In this document: in pieces, positions 40,331 to 56,438 of the stretch
Layout of the letters: each line of letters begins with the position of its first letter
How positions within the stretch are numbered: position 1 is the first letter of the stretch
NCBI RefSeq assembly: GCF_950023065.1
Contig: NC_088679.1
Span: 69,812,001 to 69,876,000, forward strand
Length of the DNA stretch: 64,000 nucleotides
Reading direction: 5' to 3'
Source of the DNA: Planococcus citri
Lineage: Eukaryota > Arthropoda > Insecta > Hemiptera > Pseudococcidae
The notes under the pieces: model-generated
The model's input: the letters and a program-made list of their open reading frames with translations, nothing else
Told to the model about the DNA's origin: nothing
Databases searched by the model: none
Made by a program: the position numbers and the translations under genes

Positions 40331-43300
40331 AATAATACAGTCAAATAGGAATTTCACCTGGAATAAGTTGGGGGGAAAATTTTTTTTGCACCAAAATGCT
40401 CAGGATGGTGTCCTAAATGACATACTAAAACCCACCCTAAATCCGCCTGGAGCTTCTCCCCCCCAGACCCACATTTGTGCCCCCCAGCACCGTTTTTCGC
40501 GATTTTCTCGCGAGCAGTTGATTTTGCGTCGAAAATAATCTTATTTTTGCGTTCTACGTCAAATTTCCGATCTAGTGATGTATCAATTGTCCTTCTACCC
40601 CCAAGGGGGGCGGGGCTGGAACCATTCAAAAAAGGGGGGTTTCCTGAAAAATACATAAAGGCTATAGGCGCCTAAGAGGGGTGAAATGGTCCCCGATAGT
40701 GTTCGAGTTGTTATCAGCATGGAAGGTGGGTACGATGGAGGAACTTACGCGTGGGAAATTTCAGATTCACATCCCCTCCCCTTTTTGGTGACCCCCCTTT
40801 TCTGAAATTTCAATAACACTTTATTTTCTCAGTCCCATTTTAACTGATTTTGAAAATTTTTCTGGGAGTTATGTATATCCTTAGTAGGTACTCCCACAAA
40901 AATTTTCAACCCCCTCCCCTCATATTTACATTTACCCCTCAAAACGGTGTTTTTTTCGTTTTTTTATGCCTATTAACAATCAAGATTGCGAGGTACAATT
41001 TTAAAAACACGTTTTTTGGATGTATTTTCGACCCCCAAAAATCATGTAGTTCTTTCAAAATTTTTGCTTTGGTGCGCCGTGCTGAAAAGTTGAAAAAATG
41101 TGTCTTAGGGGGGTGGGGGTGATTTTGAAATTTTGAGAAACATGAATATCAATGAGTAGGGTGTCGTTTTCTTATGATTCGATACCGCTGAGCACGAATA
41201 TGACCTCAGATTTTCTGCTACACTCACCTACCCTTCTCCAGAGCCCCTCAGCCCCCTCAATTATCACGATTTTCGAAATAAAGTTTTTTTTTATGACATT
41301 GGTGTCGTTTTCATATGATTCGATACCGCTGAGCACGAATTTGACGTCAGATTTTGTTTTACACCTACACAGCCCCTCCGGACCCCTCAGTCTCACCCCT
41401 CAATTTCTAAGATTTTTAAAATAAATTTACTTTGATGATTTTCGTGTAGTTTTCTTACGATTTGATACTGCTGAGCACGAATATGACGTCAGATTTTCTG
41501 CTACACTCGCACATTCAACTGCCTCCATTGGATGCAAGGGCTGACCAATTAACCCCCCCCCCCCCCAGTAGCAGAAAAATATGAGCTAATTTGACTGGAC
41601 TATAATAACAATTTGTGTTGTTTGAATCATTTAGCGGCAACTTCAACGACACCGGTACTTGTCATGTTGTATTGTAGTAAAGAGCTACTTAAAATTTTTC
41701 TAGTGGAGCCACAAATTTCTGGATTCTGGAGCGGAGGCACTCACAAAAAAATCTCCGGAGCCGGAGCTGGAGCTGGAGGCGAATTGCCTTCAATAAAAAA
41801 TAAAACTAAAAAGGATGAGGAAGCACAACAATAAGTAAATTAAATATTGTGCTTCATTGGCAGTTCTCTATTTATATAGGTACTTAGTATTTTCATATCT
41901 CTCTTGTAATATGAAACTCTCTTACCCAAATTTGGGTATTTAAATGTGTTTGTGCCGGGGAGGGGGGGGGGGTATTCAAATCTTGAAGTCTCGAGTCTTG
42001 TTTGAAATCTATCTTCATATCAGAAAATGTACGTTTTTGTAGGCGGTGCATGGTTACGATCCTGTGACCCAAATAGGTGTCCGACCCACTTGAAACCCCT
42101 CGAGGACGTCTTTATGGGAGGAGGGGTTCAATTAAAAAATTATTGCCAGTGAGGTATATCAAAAATCAAAGTACAGGTGTTATATCCTCATATGCCTAAC
42201 CTGCCTGTGTGTACTATTATGTATTACTCCCTATGGTAACACTGCGTTGTCCTACTCGGAGCTGCACCCTAGACGCAGCTACGAGAGTGTGGAACGGCGT
42301 AGTTCTGTTTCTTTCGGCCGGAGAGATGGACTTCCGTGTTAAAGAAGTGCTCGGATGCACTGATATATTAATTCTCAGACCAACATACGTTGTAATCTGT
42401 GAATCGTGTTAATCATGGTGATAATCTTGTTTGAATTATGTTAATCTGTTCTTATTTTGTGTTAATCGTCCAATGGGACACTGTTTAATCGGATTAAATG
42501 CCTTTTGTGTATACAAATGTGTCGATTTAATCCACAACTTGTGGTCTATTCTTATAACGCCATCCTGCTGAGCTAGCCAGGTAAGTTATTCTCCTCGGAG
42601 TATTTCTTAGTTCTCCCCTTTGAAGTAGTGATTTATTATATTACGATAACAGGCATAAAGTAAGAATATTCTCACACAGGCCCACCTGAAATCAATTTTC
42701 TCGAAAAATTGAAGAAAAATTTTAAATATCAATAAACGGCCTCCAGATCACCCAAAAATACGCTCATTTTTTTACGGATGCTCGGACCATTCAGGCACCA
42801 AAAGGTGGGGCTGTACCCAAAATTTGGATTTTAAGGCACAAAAAATTTCGTCGGGGGCTGAAAAAAATTAGGATGTCATTTCAGTCTTCTCCCTTCACTA
42901 CCTCTTTGCCAAATTTGAGCCGCATCAGACAATTTTTTCAAAATTTGTAATTTTTCAACTTGGCCAAAAAGTTATTTAGATTTCTGATCTGAGACAGTGA
43001 GACTGAGAGAATAACGCACATATGGACAACGTCAACACCTCATGAAAATGGTAGGAAAAGAAAAGATAACAAACAAAAATAAAACAAAAAACGAAAAAAC
43101 AAAACAAAAAAAAGTATTTTCAAATAGGTAAATATTTTGTTCTTCAATACAAGTGAAAAAAAGTAACAAAACAATTTTTCTGGTTCGTATCATATTATGA
43201 AATTACAATGCGGTATGGTATATGCCTATGTGTAAAGAGAATTATTTGAAAAACATTGAAAACCCATTTGTCGTTTATATTGGGTTCAATAAGACAGGAC

Positions 43301-44143
43301 AACAATGTTATAGTTTTGAGTGTCCAAATTTTTCTGAAGAAAGGCTCAAAATTCTGAAATGTTCAATTACCTAACCTGCTACAACTCTTAGAATCAGCGT
43401 TCTCGCATGATAAATGTCAACTTCCAGAATGATTGAAAAAAAAATGAATTTTTGGGTATTTGTCAACATTTTTGGGAAATAATTCAAAACTTCACAGGCC
43501 TTCATTGGAAGTTATTTTATGAATACTCATGCTATGGTGAAAAGAGGGCAAAATTGGTACCAACTGGCAATGACTTGAAACGTTCCATTGCAAGTATTTT
43601 CACCAAACTTGGAAAAAATTATGCAGATTTTTGAAAATTTCGAGCAGGATACTAAAAAATCATTGAAGGTAGTTAGTCGTTTTTACATTTTTTTTTTCCA
43701 ATTTTGAAATTTTTCAACTATGGAAAAGCGAAACAAACTGGACCCTGGCTAAGCGAGGGCGAAAACTCTTGACGGAAATCAGCATTCTGAGAAACAAAGC
43801 AACAGTTTTCGAATGATTTCTTTCTTTTTGTTTTAAATTCAAAAATTCAAAATTTAAAAATAAAATCAAAGGGGCCCAAGTGAAGAGAAGACAAAAGCTT
43901 TCGTAAATTAGCATATTGAGGGGTATGAAAACGATCGTTTTCTTAATTCTTGTGTGATAAATGAAGAAAGTTAGCTATTTTTGCTTCAAAATTTGAATGA
44001 TGATTTAAAAAGAAGTCAGAATTGGAAAAAGAAAAACAATTCCAAATGTAGCTAGGTCAAAAGCTGTCAACTCAAAAATTCGTGTTTTGAGAACTTGAGT
44101 AAGTAAAAATAAAGTTTTTTCATGGTGGGAGGATACGCACAAT
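40331..44143. other. Interior of the nested element, no recognisable gene
   Basis: Contains C-rich and G-rich runs, a three-copy repeat (41161-41510) and a GC-richer stretch around 42178-42651 with TGTTAT...ATAACA ends that could be a solo LTR. Short ORFs here show no domain motifs. Confidence 0.4.
41161..41510. repeat. Tandem repeat of about 141 bp, three copies
   Basis: Units start at 41161, 41302 and 41444. Each begins GTGTCG/AGTTTTCTTATGAT and contains GCTGAGCACGAAT and CAGATTTT. A spurious ORF spans the first two copies. Confidence 0.75.
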
Positions 44144-45440
44144 GGGCTGTGAGCACCCTCAAAACGCCTGTAATTCAAAAACTTACAATGAATTCTAAAA
44201 CAATGGTACAATAATATCCTTCCTTGGGGTCGCAGAATACTAATTTGACAATTTTTTTTGTACGGGCGAGGGGTGAGGAGGTGAAGGAGGGTGAAAAATT
44301 CAAAATTTGACAATAATGATGTTTGATATGTCGAAATTTATGTTTTTGAGGGTGTAGATGACGAATCTGACAATATTTTTTTCATAGGGGTGAAAGGTGG
44401 GGGATGAAGGGGGTAAAAACGGTGAAAAAGTCAAAATTTGACTATAATGATGTGTGATATGTCAAAATGTACCAAGTATGAATAATTCAAATGAAAGTAA
44501 GTTCTTTTCATCAATTTACTGGATTTTAGTTTTTATAAAGTGATTATAGAGATAAAATTCACCTTAAAACTCCGTTTTTTGCCTACTTGGCTGCATAAAT
44601 TGGAATAGAAAAAAATTTTCGCACGTAGATGCACGAGAAATTCCAGTGGCTGGTAATACTTGAGATAGTGTATTTCAAGATGTCAATTGCCATTTTTGAC
44701 CAAAAGTGACCCAACGACCTCCATAGTCAATTGTAGTGAAAAATCATGGTGACTATTGTTTAAATGTTACAAATTTTTTCTTACTGGGACTTTGACGACT
44801 CCCCAACATAAATTTCTTCATCCCCCACCCTTCACCCTTCCTTCACCTTCGAAAACGTACATTTTGACATATCACACATCGTTATGGTCAAATTTTGAAT
44901 TTTTTATCGTTTTCACCCCCTTCATTCCCCACCATTTACCCCTACGAAAAAAATATTGTCATATTCGTGATCTACGCCCTCAAAAACATACATTTCGACA
45001 TATCACACATTATTATGGTCAAATTTTGAATTTTTCACCCCCTTCATCCCCCCACTAATCATCCCTACGAAAAAATAATGTCAAATTCGTATTCTGCGAC
45101 CTCAAAAACATACATTTCGACATATCACACATCATTATAGTCAAATTTTGAATTTTCACTTTTTATACCCCCTTCATCCCCCTCCCCCACCATTCACCCC
45201 TACGAAAAAAATATTATCAGATTCGTGATCTACACCTTCAAAAACATACATTTCGACAAATCACACGTCATTATTGTCAAATTTTGAATTTTTCACCCCC
45301 TTCACCCCGGCTACAAAATAAATATTGTCAAATTCGTATTCTGCGACCCCAAAAACATAAGGGAGGATATTATTGTACCATTGTTTTAGGATTCATTGTA
45401 AGTTTTTGAATTACAGGCGTTTTGAGGGTGCTCACAGCCC
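44144..45440. repeat. Foldback region with tandem units of about 120 bp
   Basis: 44144-44240 (GGGCTGTGAGCACCCTCAAA...) is inverted at about 45335-45440. Between them, units with CATTTCGACATATCACACAT and TCACCCCCTTCATCCCC recur about every 120-130 bp near 44865, 44990, 45110 and 45240, with inverted copies on the left at 44300-44470. Likely a foldback transposon or its remnant. No ORF with domain features. Confidence 0.65.
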
Positions 45441-46364
45441 ACTGAGGGACGGAGGAGTTTATTTTTTGATTTTAACTTTGAATGTTTCTTGAATTTGAAC
45501 AACAAGTGTTCTATATGGGAGCAAGGGCAAAAGCTCTCAGAAATGTGTAATTCAAGTTCTAGGAAGGTCGACAAATGAGCCTTTTCCGTTTTCCACAAAA
45601 TTTGGTTCAAATTCCAGAAAGCAGAGGAAAATTGAAAATTTGAAAAAGTCTCATTGAAAAGAAAAATAACTAAAGGACTTCGACTTTTGTATAAAATTGA
45701 TGAAAGCAGGACTTTAGCAAGACTACAAAGACCCATCGGTAAAAAACAAGACTGTTCAAACCCCCACCCCCCCCCAAAACAAACCCTGAAAAAATTAATT
45801 TAGTTGCCACTGGATGATTCAAAGGAGAAAAATTGTTTTGATTTTCAATATTCAATAAGAAAAAAGAATTTTTGCCGCGGCATATTGCAACACTGACATT
45901 AATTACCATGGGTCAAATGTCGCATGGGTCAAATGTCATTTTATTTTTATATTTTACTGTGGGTCTAATGTCGCATGGGTCAAATGTCCTACTTTGTTTC
46001 AAATTGTGGGTGAAATGTCCCATGGGTCAAATGTCTCTATTTTAAATTTCTGTGGGTCAAATGTCCTATGGGTGAAATGTCGATTTATTTTTATATTTTA
46101 CTGTGGGTCTAATGTCGCATGGGTGAAATGTCTCATTGGTATTTTGTAAACATGGATAAAAACCTGGGTGAAATGTCCCATGGGTCAAATGTCGTTTTTT
46201 AAAAATGGCGAATTTACGAAATCGTGGGTCAAATGTCGCATGGGTCAAATGCACAGGGGTCAAATGTCCTGGTCCCTGCCCGAACTAACTCGTAGTTCCA
46301 AAAAAATCTCAAAGCAAAAACGTTTCTAATTAAAATATGAATGCGGTTCCAAGAAATTTACGTT

Positions 46365-46735
46365 ATTCGGTTGCTCTATTTTAGGTTTACGATTAAGGTA
46401 TACTTTATACATTAACAATTTTTCGTATTGTTATAACTGTTGATAAATAAACTTTACGTTGTTCGGTTGTTCTGTCTTAGGTTTACAAATTACGACTAAG
46501 GTATACCTACTTTACATATACTTTGACAATTTTTCGTATTGTTATAAACGTCGATAAATAAACTTAACGTTGTTCGGTTGCTCTATTTTAGGTTTCGTAT
46601 TGTTATAACTGTCGATAAATAAACTTTATGTTGTTCAGTTGCTCTATTTTAGGTTTCGTATTGTTATAACTGTCGATAAATAAAATTTACCTTGTTTGGT
46701 TGCTCTATTTCGTATTGTTGTAACTGTCAATAAAC
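46365..46735. repeat. Tandem repeat with AATAAA in each unit
   Basis: Four to five degenerate units of about 70-110 bp, each with TCGTATTGTTATAAC, CGATAAATAAA and TTCGGTTGCTCTATTTT. It lies between the nested 7-kb element and the right terminus of the Mutator-like element. Each unit has a potential poly(A) hexamer on the plus strand. Confidence 0.7.
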
Positions 46736-47140
46736 AACGTTCCTTCCTATTCAATGATTTTGCGATTTATTTATTTATTTTTATTTCAGTATTGAATTTC
46801 ATTTTCAAAAGTGTAGATAGGTAATTGAAAATTAAATCAAAGTCTATGTTACGAACATATTTTTAGTGGTGAGTAGTAAGAGAAGTACCACAATACAATA
46901 ATATATATGTAAGAGAGAGAGACAAATGCTAAAAACGAAAACACACATACACAGAGTTGAAATATATTTTAAAAAAATAAAAAACAAAAAACACGTAAGT
47001 AAAACATGAAAACACCACATCCACACGCACAAGACAGGACACCACATCCACACACACACACGACACACTCGAAAAAACGTCTAAGTCCAGAAAAAAAAAT
47101 TCCGCCCCAGCCTGCTATACATAACAAAACAGACGCTCGT

Positions 47141-48477
<1,337 letters not shown>

Positions 48478-48489
48478 TTGTACTGGTAC

Positions 48490-48610
48490 CTGTTGTGATG
48501 TAAACACAAATTTACTAGTACCGGGCTACCTTAATTTATCATTACAAATACGAGACTACGAGTATTACATTCCGAAATGGCCAAATTAAAGCAAAAATGC
48601 CAAAACATAC
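48490..48610 (-). other. Leader intron of the split lidless gene
   Basis: Donor GTGTG|GTATG at 48610 and acceptor CAACAG at 48490; same arrangement as the paralogues. TATAAAAG lies a few bases upstream of the donor. Confidence 0.45.
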
Positions 48611-48999
48611 CACACTTTTATAGGTAAATAACCGTAAATATCGTTCACTTGAACTCCTTCCTGTCGCTTCTTAATTAATACTTGCACGATGAAACATGGA
48701 AACACCAAGGTTGAACTAATGGAAGTCGGAAAATTGCACTTATCACGAATTACGTAGGTCTAGGTACTCGAACCGAATAATAAATGTCACCAGAAAATTA
48801 CAATTCACATCGGTAAATGGTAATAAGAAATTACACCGATAACACGAATAGGTACTGGATTTTCAAATCAGAGTTTAGTGAAAACATGGACACTCTTCAT
48901 CAACTCGGTGACTATAAGCCAAGCATTGAAGCATAGCATTTCATATTTTTTCATGATCATTCTCATTTCAAAAGAAAGACTCTATAATTATAAATAAAA

Positions 49000-49888
49000 A
49001 CGAGCGTCTGGAGTCTGACATTACACAAAACCTATCCGCCAATCATATTCAAGTAGCACTTTATTTATTTTTGTGCTTATCATCATCCTTTCAATTCGAA
49101 CTAGTTTGAATGTATAAATGATCAATAAAGTAAAAAAATAGACGTAGATGACTGTTTAATTCAGCACGAAATGAAAATAATGAAGTAATCACAAAATTTA
49201 AATCTCATACTATGTATGTTGAAAAAGTAGTTTGTTACCAAAATAGATAACAGTCAATCTCACTTTGAAACATCATTCATTTCAGATTTCAGAAAAAGCG
49301 AACTGGTAAAGTATAAGTAAGAGAGAAGATGATGATTATAATAATGATTTAAATAATTAAATTGAAGGACTTTGAGAAGTGTGAGCAATTGAATTTGAAA
49401 ACGCCTTCCTTCTTCCCAAGTACGAGGTCTTGAATGGATGATGTTTCAAGAGTATGAATTTATTTTCTTCAAATGCGTTCGAAGTGCTGTATATTTCGCA
49501 AAATCTTTCCGCACAAATGTCATAGGTACTATTGAAATTAGATAAATAAAAAACTAAGTAAACCGTTTTCATTACGTATTCTTTTAATAATCAGTAACAT
49601 CACAACACACACATGAAAATCAACGATCTTAGTGATCTTACCAAGTCAATTTGGACATGTTTTTACTTTTTTTCATTTTCAAAGCGACATTTGAATTGAT
49701 GGAAGTATATTAATTTTATTTATTCATCTATTTCATCATAGAAATATTACATTTTTGATGTTTTTTTTCAAAATTGAGTTCGTTAGCATCTGATAATATG
49801 ATATTCAAACGTGATAACGAGAAACTCCTCCCTAACAGATTCTGATTGGCGGATAGGTTTTGTGTAATGTCAGACTCCAGACGCTCGT
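49000..49888. mobile_element. 889-bp Mutator-like MITE
   Basis: Inverted ends of about 45 bp starting ACGAGCGTCTGGAGTC, with a perfect 9-bp duplication TAAATAAAA (48991-48999 and 49889-49897). The first 11 bases equal those of the 8.5-kb element at 38601-47140, so both are probably moved by one transposase. No ORF. It separates the split gene from its conserved upstream block at 49937. Confidence 0.9.
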
Positions 49889-49936
49889 TAAATAAAAACC
49901 GTAGAGAACCGGAACGGAAAGATAAGGTACCTACAT

Positions 49937-49970
49937 TCGGAAACGTTCGGATACGCTCGGAATTTCGTAA
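49937..49970 (-). promoter_or_regulatory. Conserved upstream block, copy 3
   Basis: GGAAACGTTCGGATACGCTC followed by GGAATTTCG, matching 21429-21471. Its distance from the gene is larger because of the 889-bp insertion. Confidence 0.35.
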
Positions 49971-49974
49971 TAGG

Positions 49975-50986
49975 GATGATTATCATGAAGTTTCAAAAAT
50001 TAAATTAGTCGGAAATTTGCGAAAAGTTTTCAGAGAGTACTGGAAATTTATACTTCTTTAAAAGATGAGGTGAGTAGGTACCTATCCATACTATTTTTTT
50101 TTAATTATCAGCTTGAAAATGCCATTAACCCACTACAACTATAACAAACTAATAAATTTCCAATCATTTACTAATTTTTGAAATCCTTCATTTTAAAAAA
50201 TTTCATCAATACGTATTTCGCAAAAAGAAAATCCTTTATTTTCAATTTTTCTTGCCATGTACAACAACTTTTCTTCATAAATTTCCATAGAATTGATTTT
50301 CAGGCGTTCTTATCGCCAAAAAAATGTTTTTTTTCGGAAAAGAAGACCGGTCATATAAATAAAATAAAACAGAAAACGTTTCTATTAGTTTCAAAATGAA
50401 AATACTATTGTTCAACACAATTTTCCAATTGTGAGGGCTGATTGGCTGGAAAATTGAACATTATTAATAAGGTTTTGAATGATTAATTGATTGCATTTTT
50501 ACTACAATAATGCTGAAATTCTGTTAAGAAATGATCAAAAACCGCACATCATCCAGTGAGCAGCCAAGAAACAAAGAAATTGTATAATTTCAATTTGCTA
50601 CCCATGAAAAGTGTATTTCTTTACTACCTAGTTGAAAAGTCGTATCTTTAAAAAAAATTCCGAAATCGTCAATTTCTGCAACAAGTCGTCGTACGTTTAT
50701 TTTTCATTTATAATGAATTTCAATAGGTACTTTACCTACTTTAAAAAACAATATACTTAAACATGATGACTCTTAAGAAAAAAACGTACCTACGTCTAAA
50801 AAAAAAACTTTTCAACCAATCTACATTTTATAATATACACATACGATGATTTTTTAAATCTTTGCCGAACGCTGTCAGATTTAACGAAATGAGACTAAAA
50901 TAAACACTCGACATAACTGAACTAAATATGTGCCTACTGATAGAAATACACATGATACACAAAAATTAAAATTCAACGTATCCCTT
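49975..50986. other. Gene-free spacer
   Basis: No gene. 50640-50690 is a fragment of the dispersed repeat; 50690-50985 resembles the 3' flank of other lidless copies. Confidence 0.45.
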
Positions 50987-52869
<1,883 letters not shown>

Positions 52870-52889
52870 TTTGTACTGATACGTGATAC

Positions 52890-53013
52890 CTGTTGTAATT
52901 TAAAACACAAATTTATCTACTAGTTCCAAGCTACCTCAATTTCAACTTAACAATTTACGTACGAGTATTACATTCCAAAATTGTTAAATTAAAACAAAAA
53001 TATCAAAACTTAC
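52890..53013 (-). other. Leader intron of the lidless gene at 51-52.9 kb
   Basis: Donor AGTTTG|GTAAG at 53013, acceptor CAACAG at 52890. TATAAAAG is a few bases upstream of the donor. Confidence 0.5.
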
Positions 53014-53210
53014 CAAACTTTTATAAGTATATTAGATTTAGAATATTATGAAATCGTTCACTTGAAGTTTGAAGAAATCTCTCTCTATGATAATTGCATC
53101 ATGCATGTGATAAGATAAACCAACAATAACAACATGCTAGGATGAATGAACTTGAACTTGAATTTGAAACACGTCTAACACGAGAGGGTAGCGGTTACGG
53201 AGGGTAAAGC

Positions 53211-53472
53211 TAAAGCTCTTTAATACAAGTATGGAAATAGATTATACTCTTAAGAAAGTCATAGGATTTTACGTAAGTTTTACGTACTGCGCAGTGCGCG
53301 AGCAAGCATCAAATCAGCTGTTCACGTACAACGTTGCACCGCAATGGTTGCTCCACCCACCTCCACCGCGTGACGACACCAACCTGCCATGCGCAGTACG
53401 TAACACATACGTAAAATGCTATGACTTTCTTAAGAGCATACTCTATTTCCATACTTGTATTAAAGAGCTTTA
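53211..53472. mobile_element. hAT-type MITE with inverted ends of about 62 bp
   Basis: TAAAGCTCTTTAATACAAGT at 53211 is inverted at its right end, finishing at 53472, with four or so mismatches over about 62 bp. A perfect 8-bp duplication GGTAAAGC flanks it (53203-53210, 53473-53480). The short ORF across it is a by-product of the inverted ends. Confidence 0.88.
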
Positions 53473-53480
53473 GGTAAAGC

Positions 53481-56438
53481 GGAGGGCTGAACCGCCAGTG
53501 GTGCCGTTTACCGGATAATTATTCGGTTTCCGTTCCAAATTTATTCCACAACCCAAATTCACATAATATGTTGAAAACCGAATCCTCTGATTTCCACGGA
53601 TTTCCAAATCATTTCCGGATCTTTCACTTTCATTCATATTAATTAATCATATTGGAAGAACGCGAATTGTTTTTTATCTTTGATCTTGGTCTTGTTCTTG
53701 GCCCTTGGGATTCCATCTTTCAGGCGTTCTTGTAGCTAAAAAATGTTTTTTTTTCTCGGGAGTTTCAATGGTGAGGACGCTTATGACAAGGCCAAGGGAC
53801 CAGTTGACCGGAAAATTAATTTTTTTTGCACTTAATTTTTGCAGGACCTCTTTGAGAATCGAATGGGAACCTCACACATGGCCACAGATCACAATTCCCA
53901 AGAATCTATCGAAATATTTAAATTTTGAAGCATGTCAAAAATTAAAAAAATTAAATCACTTTTAAAAATTAAAAAAAAAAAAAAAACTAAAAAAAGTGAA
54001 CAAGAAAACATAATGTAATGTTCTTGTGCAAAAGTTCTCGACTGAAACGATATATTTTATTCAAAATATAAAGTACCTAAATTACAAGAGAAGGAAAATT
54101 TGAACACCTCAAAATATGATGAATTGATGATTGATGTGAGTAACGTGACCTTCCGAAGTTCTGAATCACTCTAAGCAGAATAATAATTTTCCCTCTCTTC
54201 CTCCCCTCCACCAATTCGCCTGCCTTTTTTTAATTTTTGAAAAAAGTCGAAAAAATTAAAAAACCGTTTAAAAACCATTTCGATTGCAGGTTAAGGAAAT
54301 GATACCTACGATATAGCATAAGTATAACCATTGTACTATTTGAAAGAACATTTTCTCATTTTTGATTCCGATGAATGTAAACATGAAATGTTATAATGTT
54401 AAACATCGAAAAATGAAGTGGAAAATAGTTTTGAGCATCTAAAAACAATTTTCGACATTTTTTTCCTTCTTCTATAGAAATAATACAAAATGAAAAATTT
54501 GGAATTGTAGGTAATAATACATATGTGCCTACCTATAGCACTTTAACGATGCAAAATTTTATTTCAAAAACTGAATTTCTTTTTTCAATTTCAAAAATTG
54601 TTGAAAATTCAAATTCGGTATGTGAACAATTAGTCACTCAAAATCTGATTCAGTCGAGAAACGGAAAGCTATAATTAGTTTGAATTTACATCCTCACAAA
54701 GGAGGGTAATTTCTGGATTGACTCACAGAAATGAAGAGTTGGACTCCCCTCTCACACATAGGTAGAGGCACACTCTCATCAATCAATAAAAAACCAACGT
54801 TCGGTGACTTTCAGTATCTGAATCTGAAAAATTGAAAAAAATTACAGAGGTGAAAAAAATGATACTGAGTAGACGTACAGTACACTTAATCAGACGAATA
54901 AAATGGTATAAATCCATTCCCATCAATGACATTTCAGCATAATCGTTAACCAAAGTTCCAAGCAACGAAAAATAAAAATATGATGAAGCCAAAGATTTCA
55001 TTCAAGTAGGTAAATTAAATTTCATTTAAGAGTGATTATTAGCGTATTAAAAATAGAAATGTATGTAGAGGTACTATTAGGTATGTACCTACTTCTAACA
55101 TATTAAGATATGTATAAAATGTAAGTATATCGTAAATATATTTTTTTAAATCGCAAGTATTGGCATTTTTTTGGAATTGAAAAATTCAAGAAAATGTTTT
55201 AGGTATGCTATTTGATTTTTTTTCTATTCAAATTTTCGTGGTACCTAGCCGCTTTTTCAAAATTATGCCCAAAAACGTAAAACATAATATTTTGTTGCAC
55301 TTTTAGAAAGCTCAGCTGAGACGACTAACTTTATCGTATGTACTTACCTTATGAGGATCAAATTACCAACTGCAGAAGATGAGCTATTCTTTATTCCAAG
55401 TGCACCTTCAAAGTAAATCTGGCTTCGACCCCAAAAAATTGTTCAAATTAAAGTTTTAACAAGTTTCGAGTGCATTTGTGAAAGTGCACCATTTTACTAC
55501 CTATACCTAACCATTCAACTCTGGCGCATTGCCCAAAAGTGTACCTATTCTAGCACTTTCCCATTAATTTAATAATATTCTGCACGATCCAAATACATAC
55601 ATGAAGTCAAGAGCATTGATTTTAGAAAATCACTGGTTATTGTGAGTGTTACTGTGTAGTGGGTATGTGTACCTAAAGCACTTTATGTGCCTAGTGAGTT
55701 TCTTATGAAGCATGCATTGCGTCCAGTCTTATCGCCAAACGCGTAGATAAATGTCTTCAACTCTTCATCTATTTTATTCAATGTATTCTCAGTTGATTTT
55801 TATAGGAGTTTTGAAGAGTATAGTACAAACGTCGATAACGAGTAACGTAGATTGCCATATTTTAAAATCTAGCATTTGAAGCTTCATTTTAAAAGTATCA
55901 GTGAAAATTGCATTTTTTTGACGTCATATTTTAATTAACTCGCGATTAATACGAATTTCAACCGGTTCAATGTCCATGTAGTGGTGTCGTGCAACTTCAA
56001 ACTTCTAGAAGTGTACAAATTTACCTGACAAAGAAAAACTTTGGTATGTTTTCTCATATTCGATTTAGGCTACTTCTGTAATTTTATATTCAGTATAGAT
56101 TGAGTCGTACATATACTTAAGTACACACAGGTTGCCCAGAAATATCGAGTACCCCAAAGAAAGTTTTTCATTAAAAATATAGGTTGGCAACGTGAAATAG
56201 ATGCATATGATTGGTGGAATGTTATCTCTCCAGTCCAACAACCAATCATGCGCTGTCATTATTATCATTCACTGTGACCAACCGAAATATTTAGCAGAAA
56301 ACTTGTTTGAGGCTTCACGATAATTCTGTCCACCCTGTATGTAAGTATATACCTACCTCAAATTATGAAGCTGAATCGCCTAATTCTGATTTTTTAGTGT
56401 ATGTGTAGGTAATAGATATACCTACTTATCAGTTACCA
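53481..56438. other. Gene-free AT-rich DNA
   Basis: No supportable gene or RNA. It includes an A run near 53966 and scattered 'taggtacctacc' microsatellite. The last part precedes the plus-strand Hsp70-type gene and should contain its promoter. A leader acceptor TTATCAG may lie just before the ATG at 56439. Confidence 0.4.

Larger units (their letters stand above)
39258..46269. mobile_element. Nested 7-kb element with satellite-like inverted arms
   Basis: The left arm (39258-39548 plus 40195 to about 40330) and the right arm (about 45860-46269) are inverted copies. Both consist of short units related to GACATTTGACCCATGC, with variants (TTTCACCC, TTAGACCC) in the same order. The match continues into AATGTCAGTGTTGCAA. 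The element sits in the third zinc-finger exon of the enclosing transposon. No target duplication was found. No transposase ORF. The inside holds repeats and foldbacks listed separately. Confidence 0.7.
38601..47140. mobile_element. 8.5-kb Mutator-like element inserted in an Hsp70 exon
   Basis: The first and last 60 bases (38601-38660, 47081-47140) are perfect inverted repeats starting ACGAGCGTCTGTTTTG; similarity continues weakly for about 15 more. It is flanked by GAATAAACC (38592-38600) and GAACAAACC (47141-47149), a 9-bp target duplication with one change. Long inverted ends with a 9-bp duplication are typical of MULEs. No transposase is recognisable, so it seems non-autonomous. Its cargo is zinc-finger exons (38768-39256) and a nested 7-kb element. 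A smaller element with the same 11 terminal bases is at 49000-49888. Confidence 0.88.

Noticed and set aside
41152..41424. 90-codon ORF in the nested element
   Set aside because: It is produced by a tandem repeat of about 141 bp; the repeated peptide reflects the DNA repeat.
46844..47068. Cys-rich ORFs near the right end of the Mutator-like element
   Set aside because: They arise from a CACACA-rich low-complexity stretch.
53231..53473. 80-codon ORF
   Set aside because: It spans a hAT MITE and reads through both inverted ends; not a gene.
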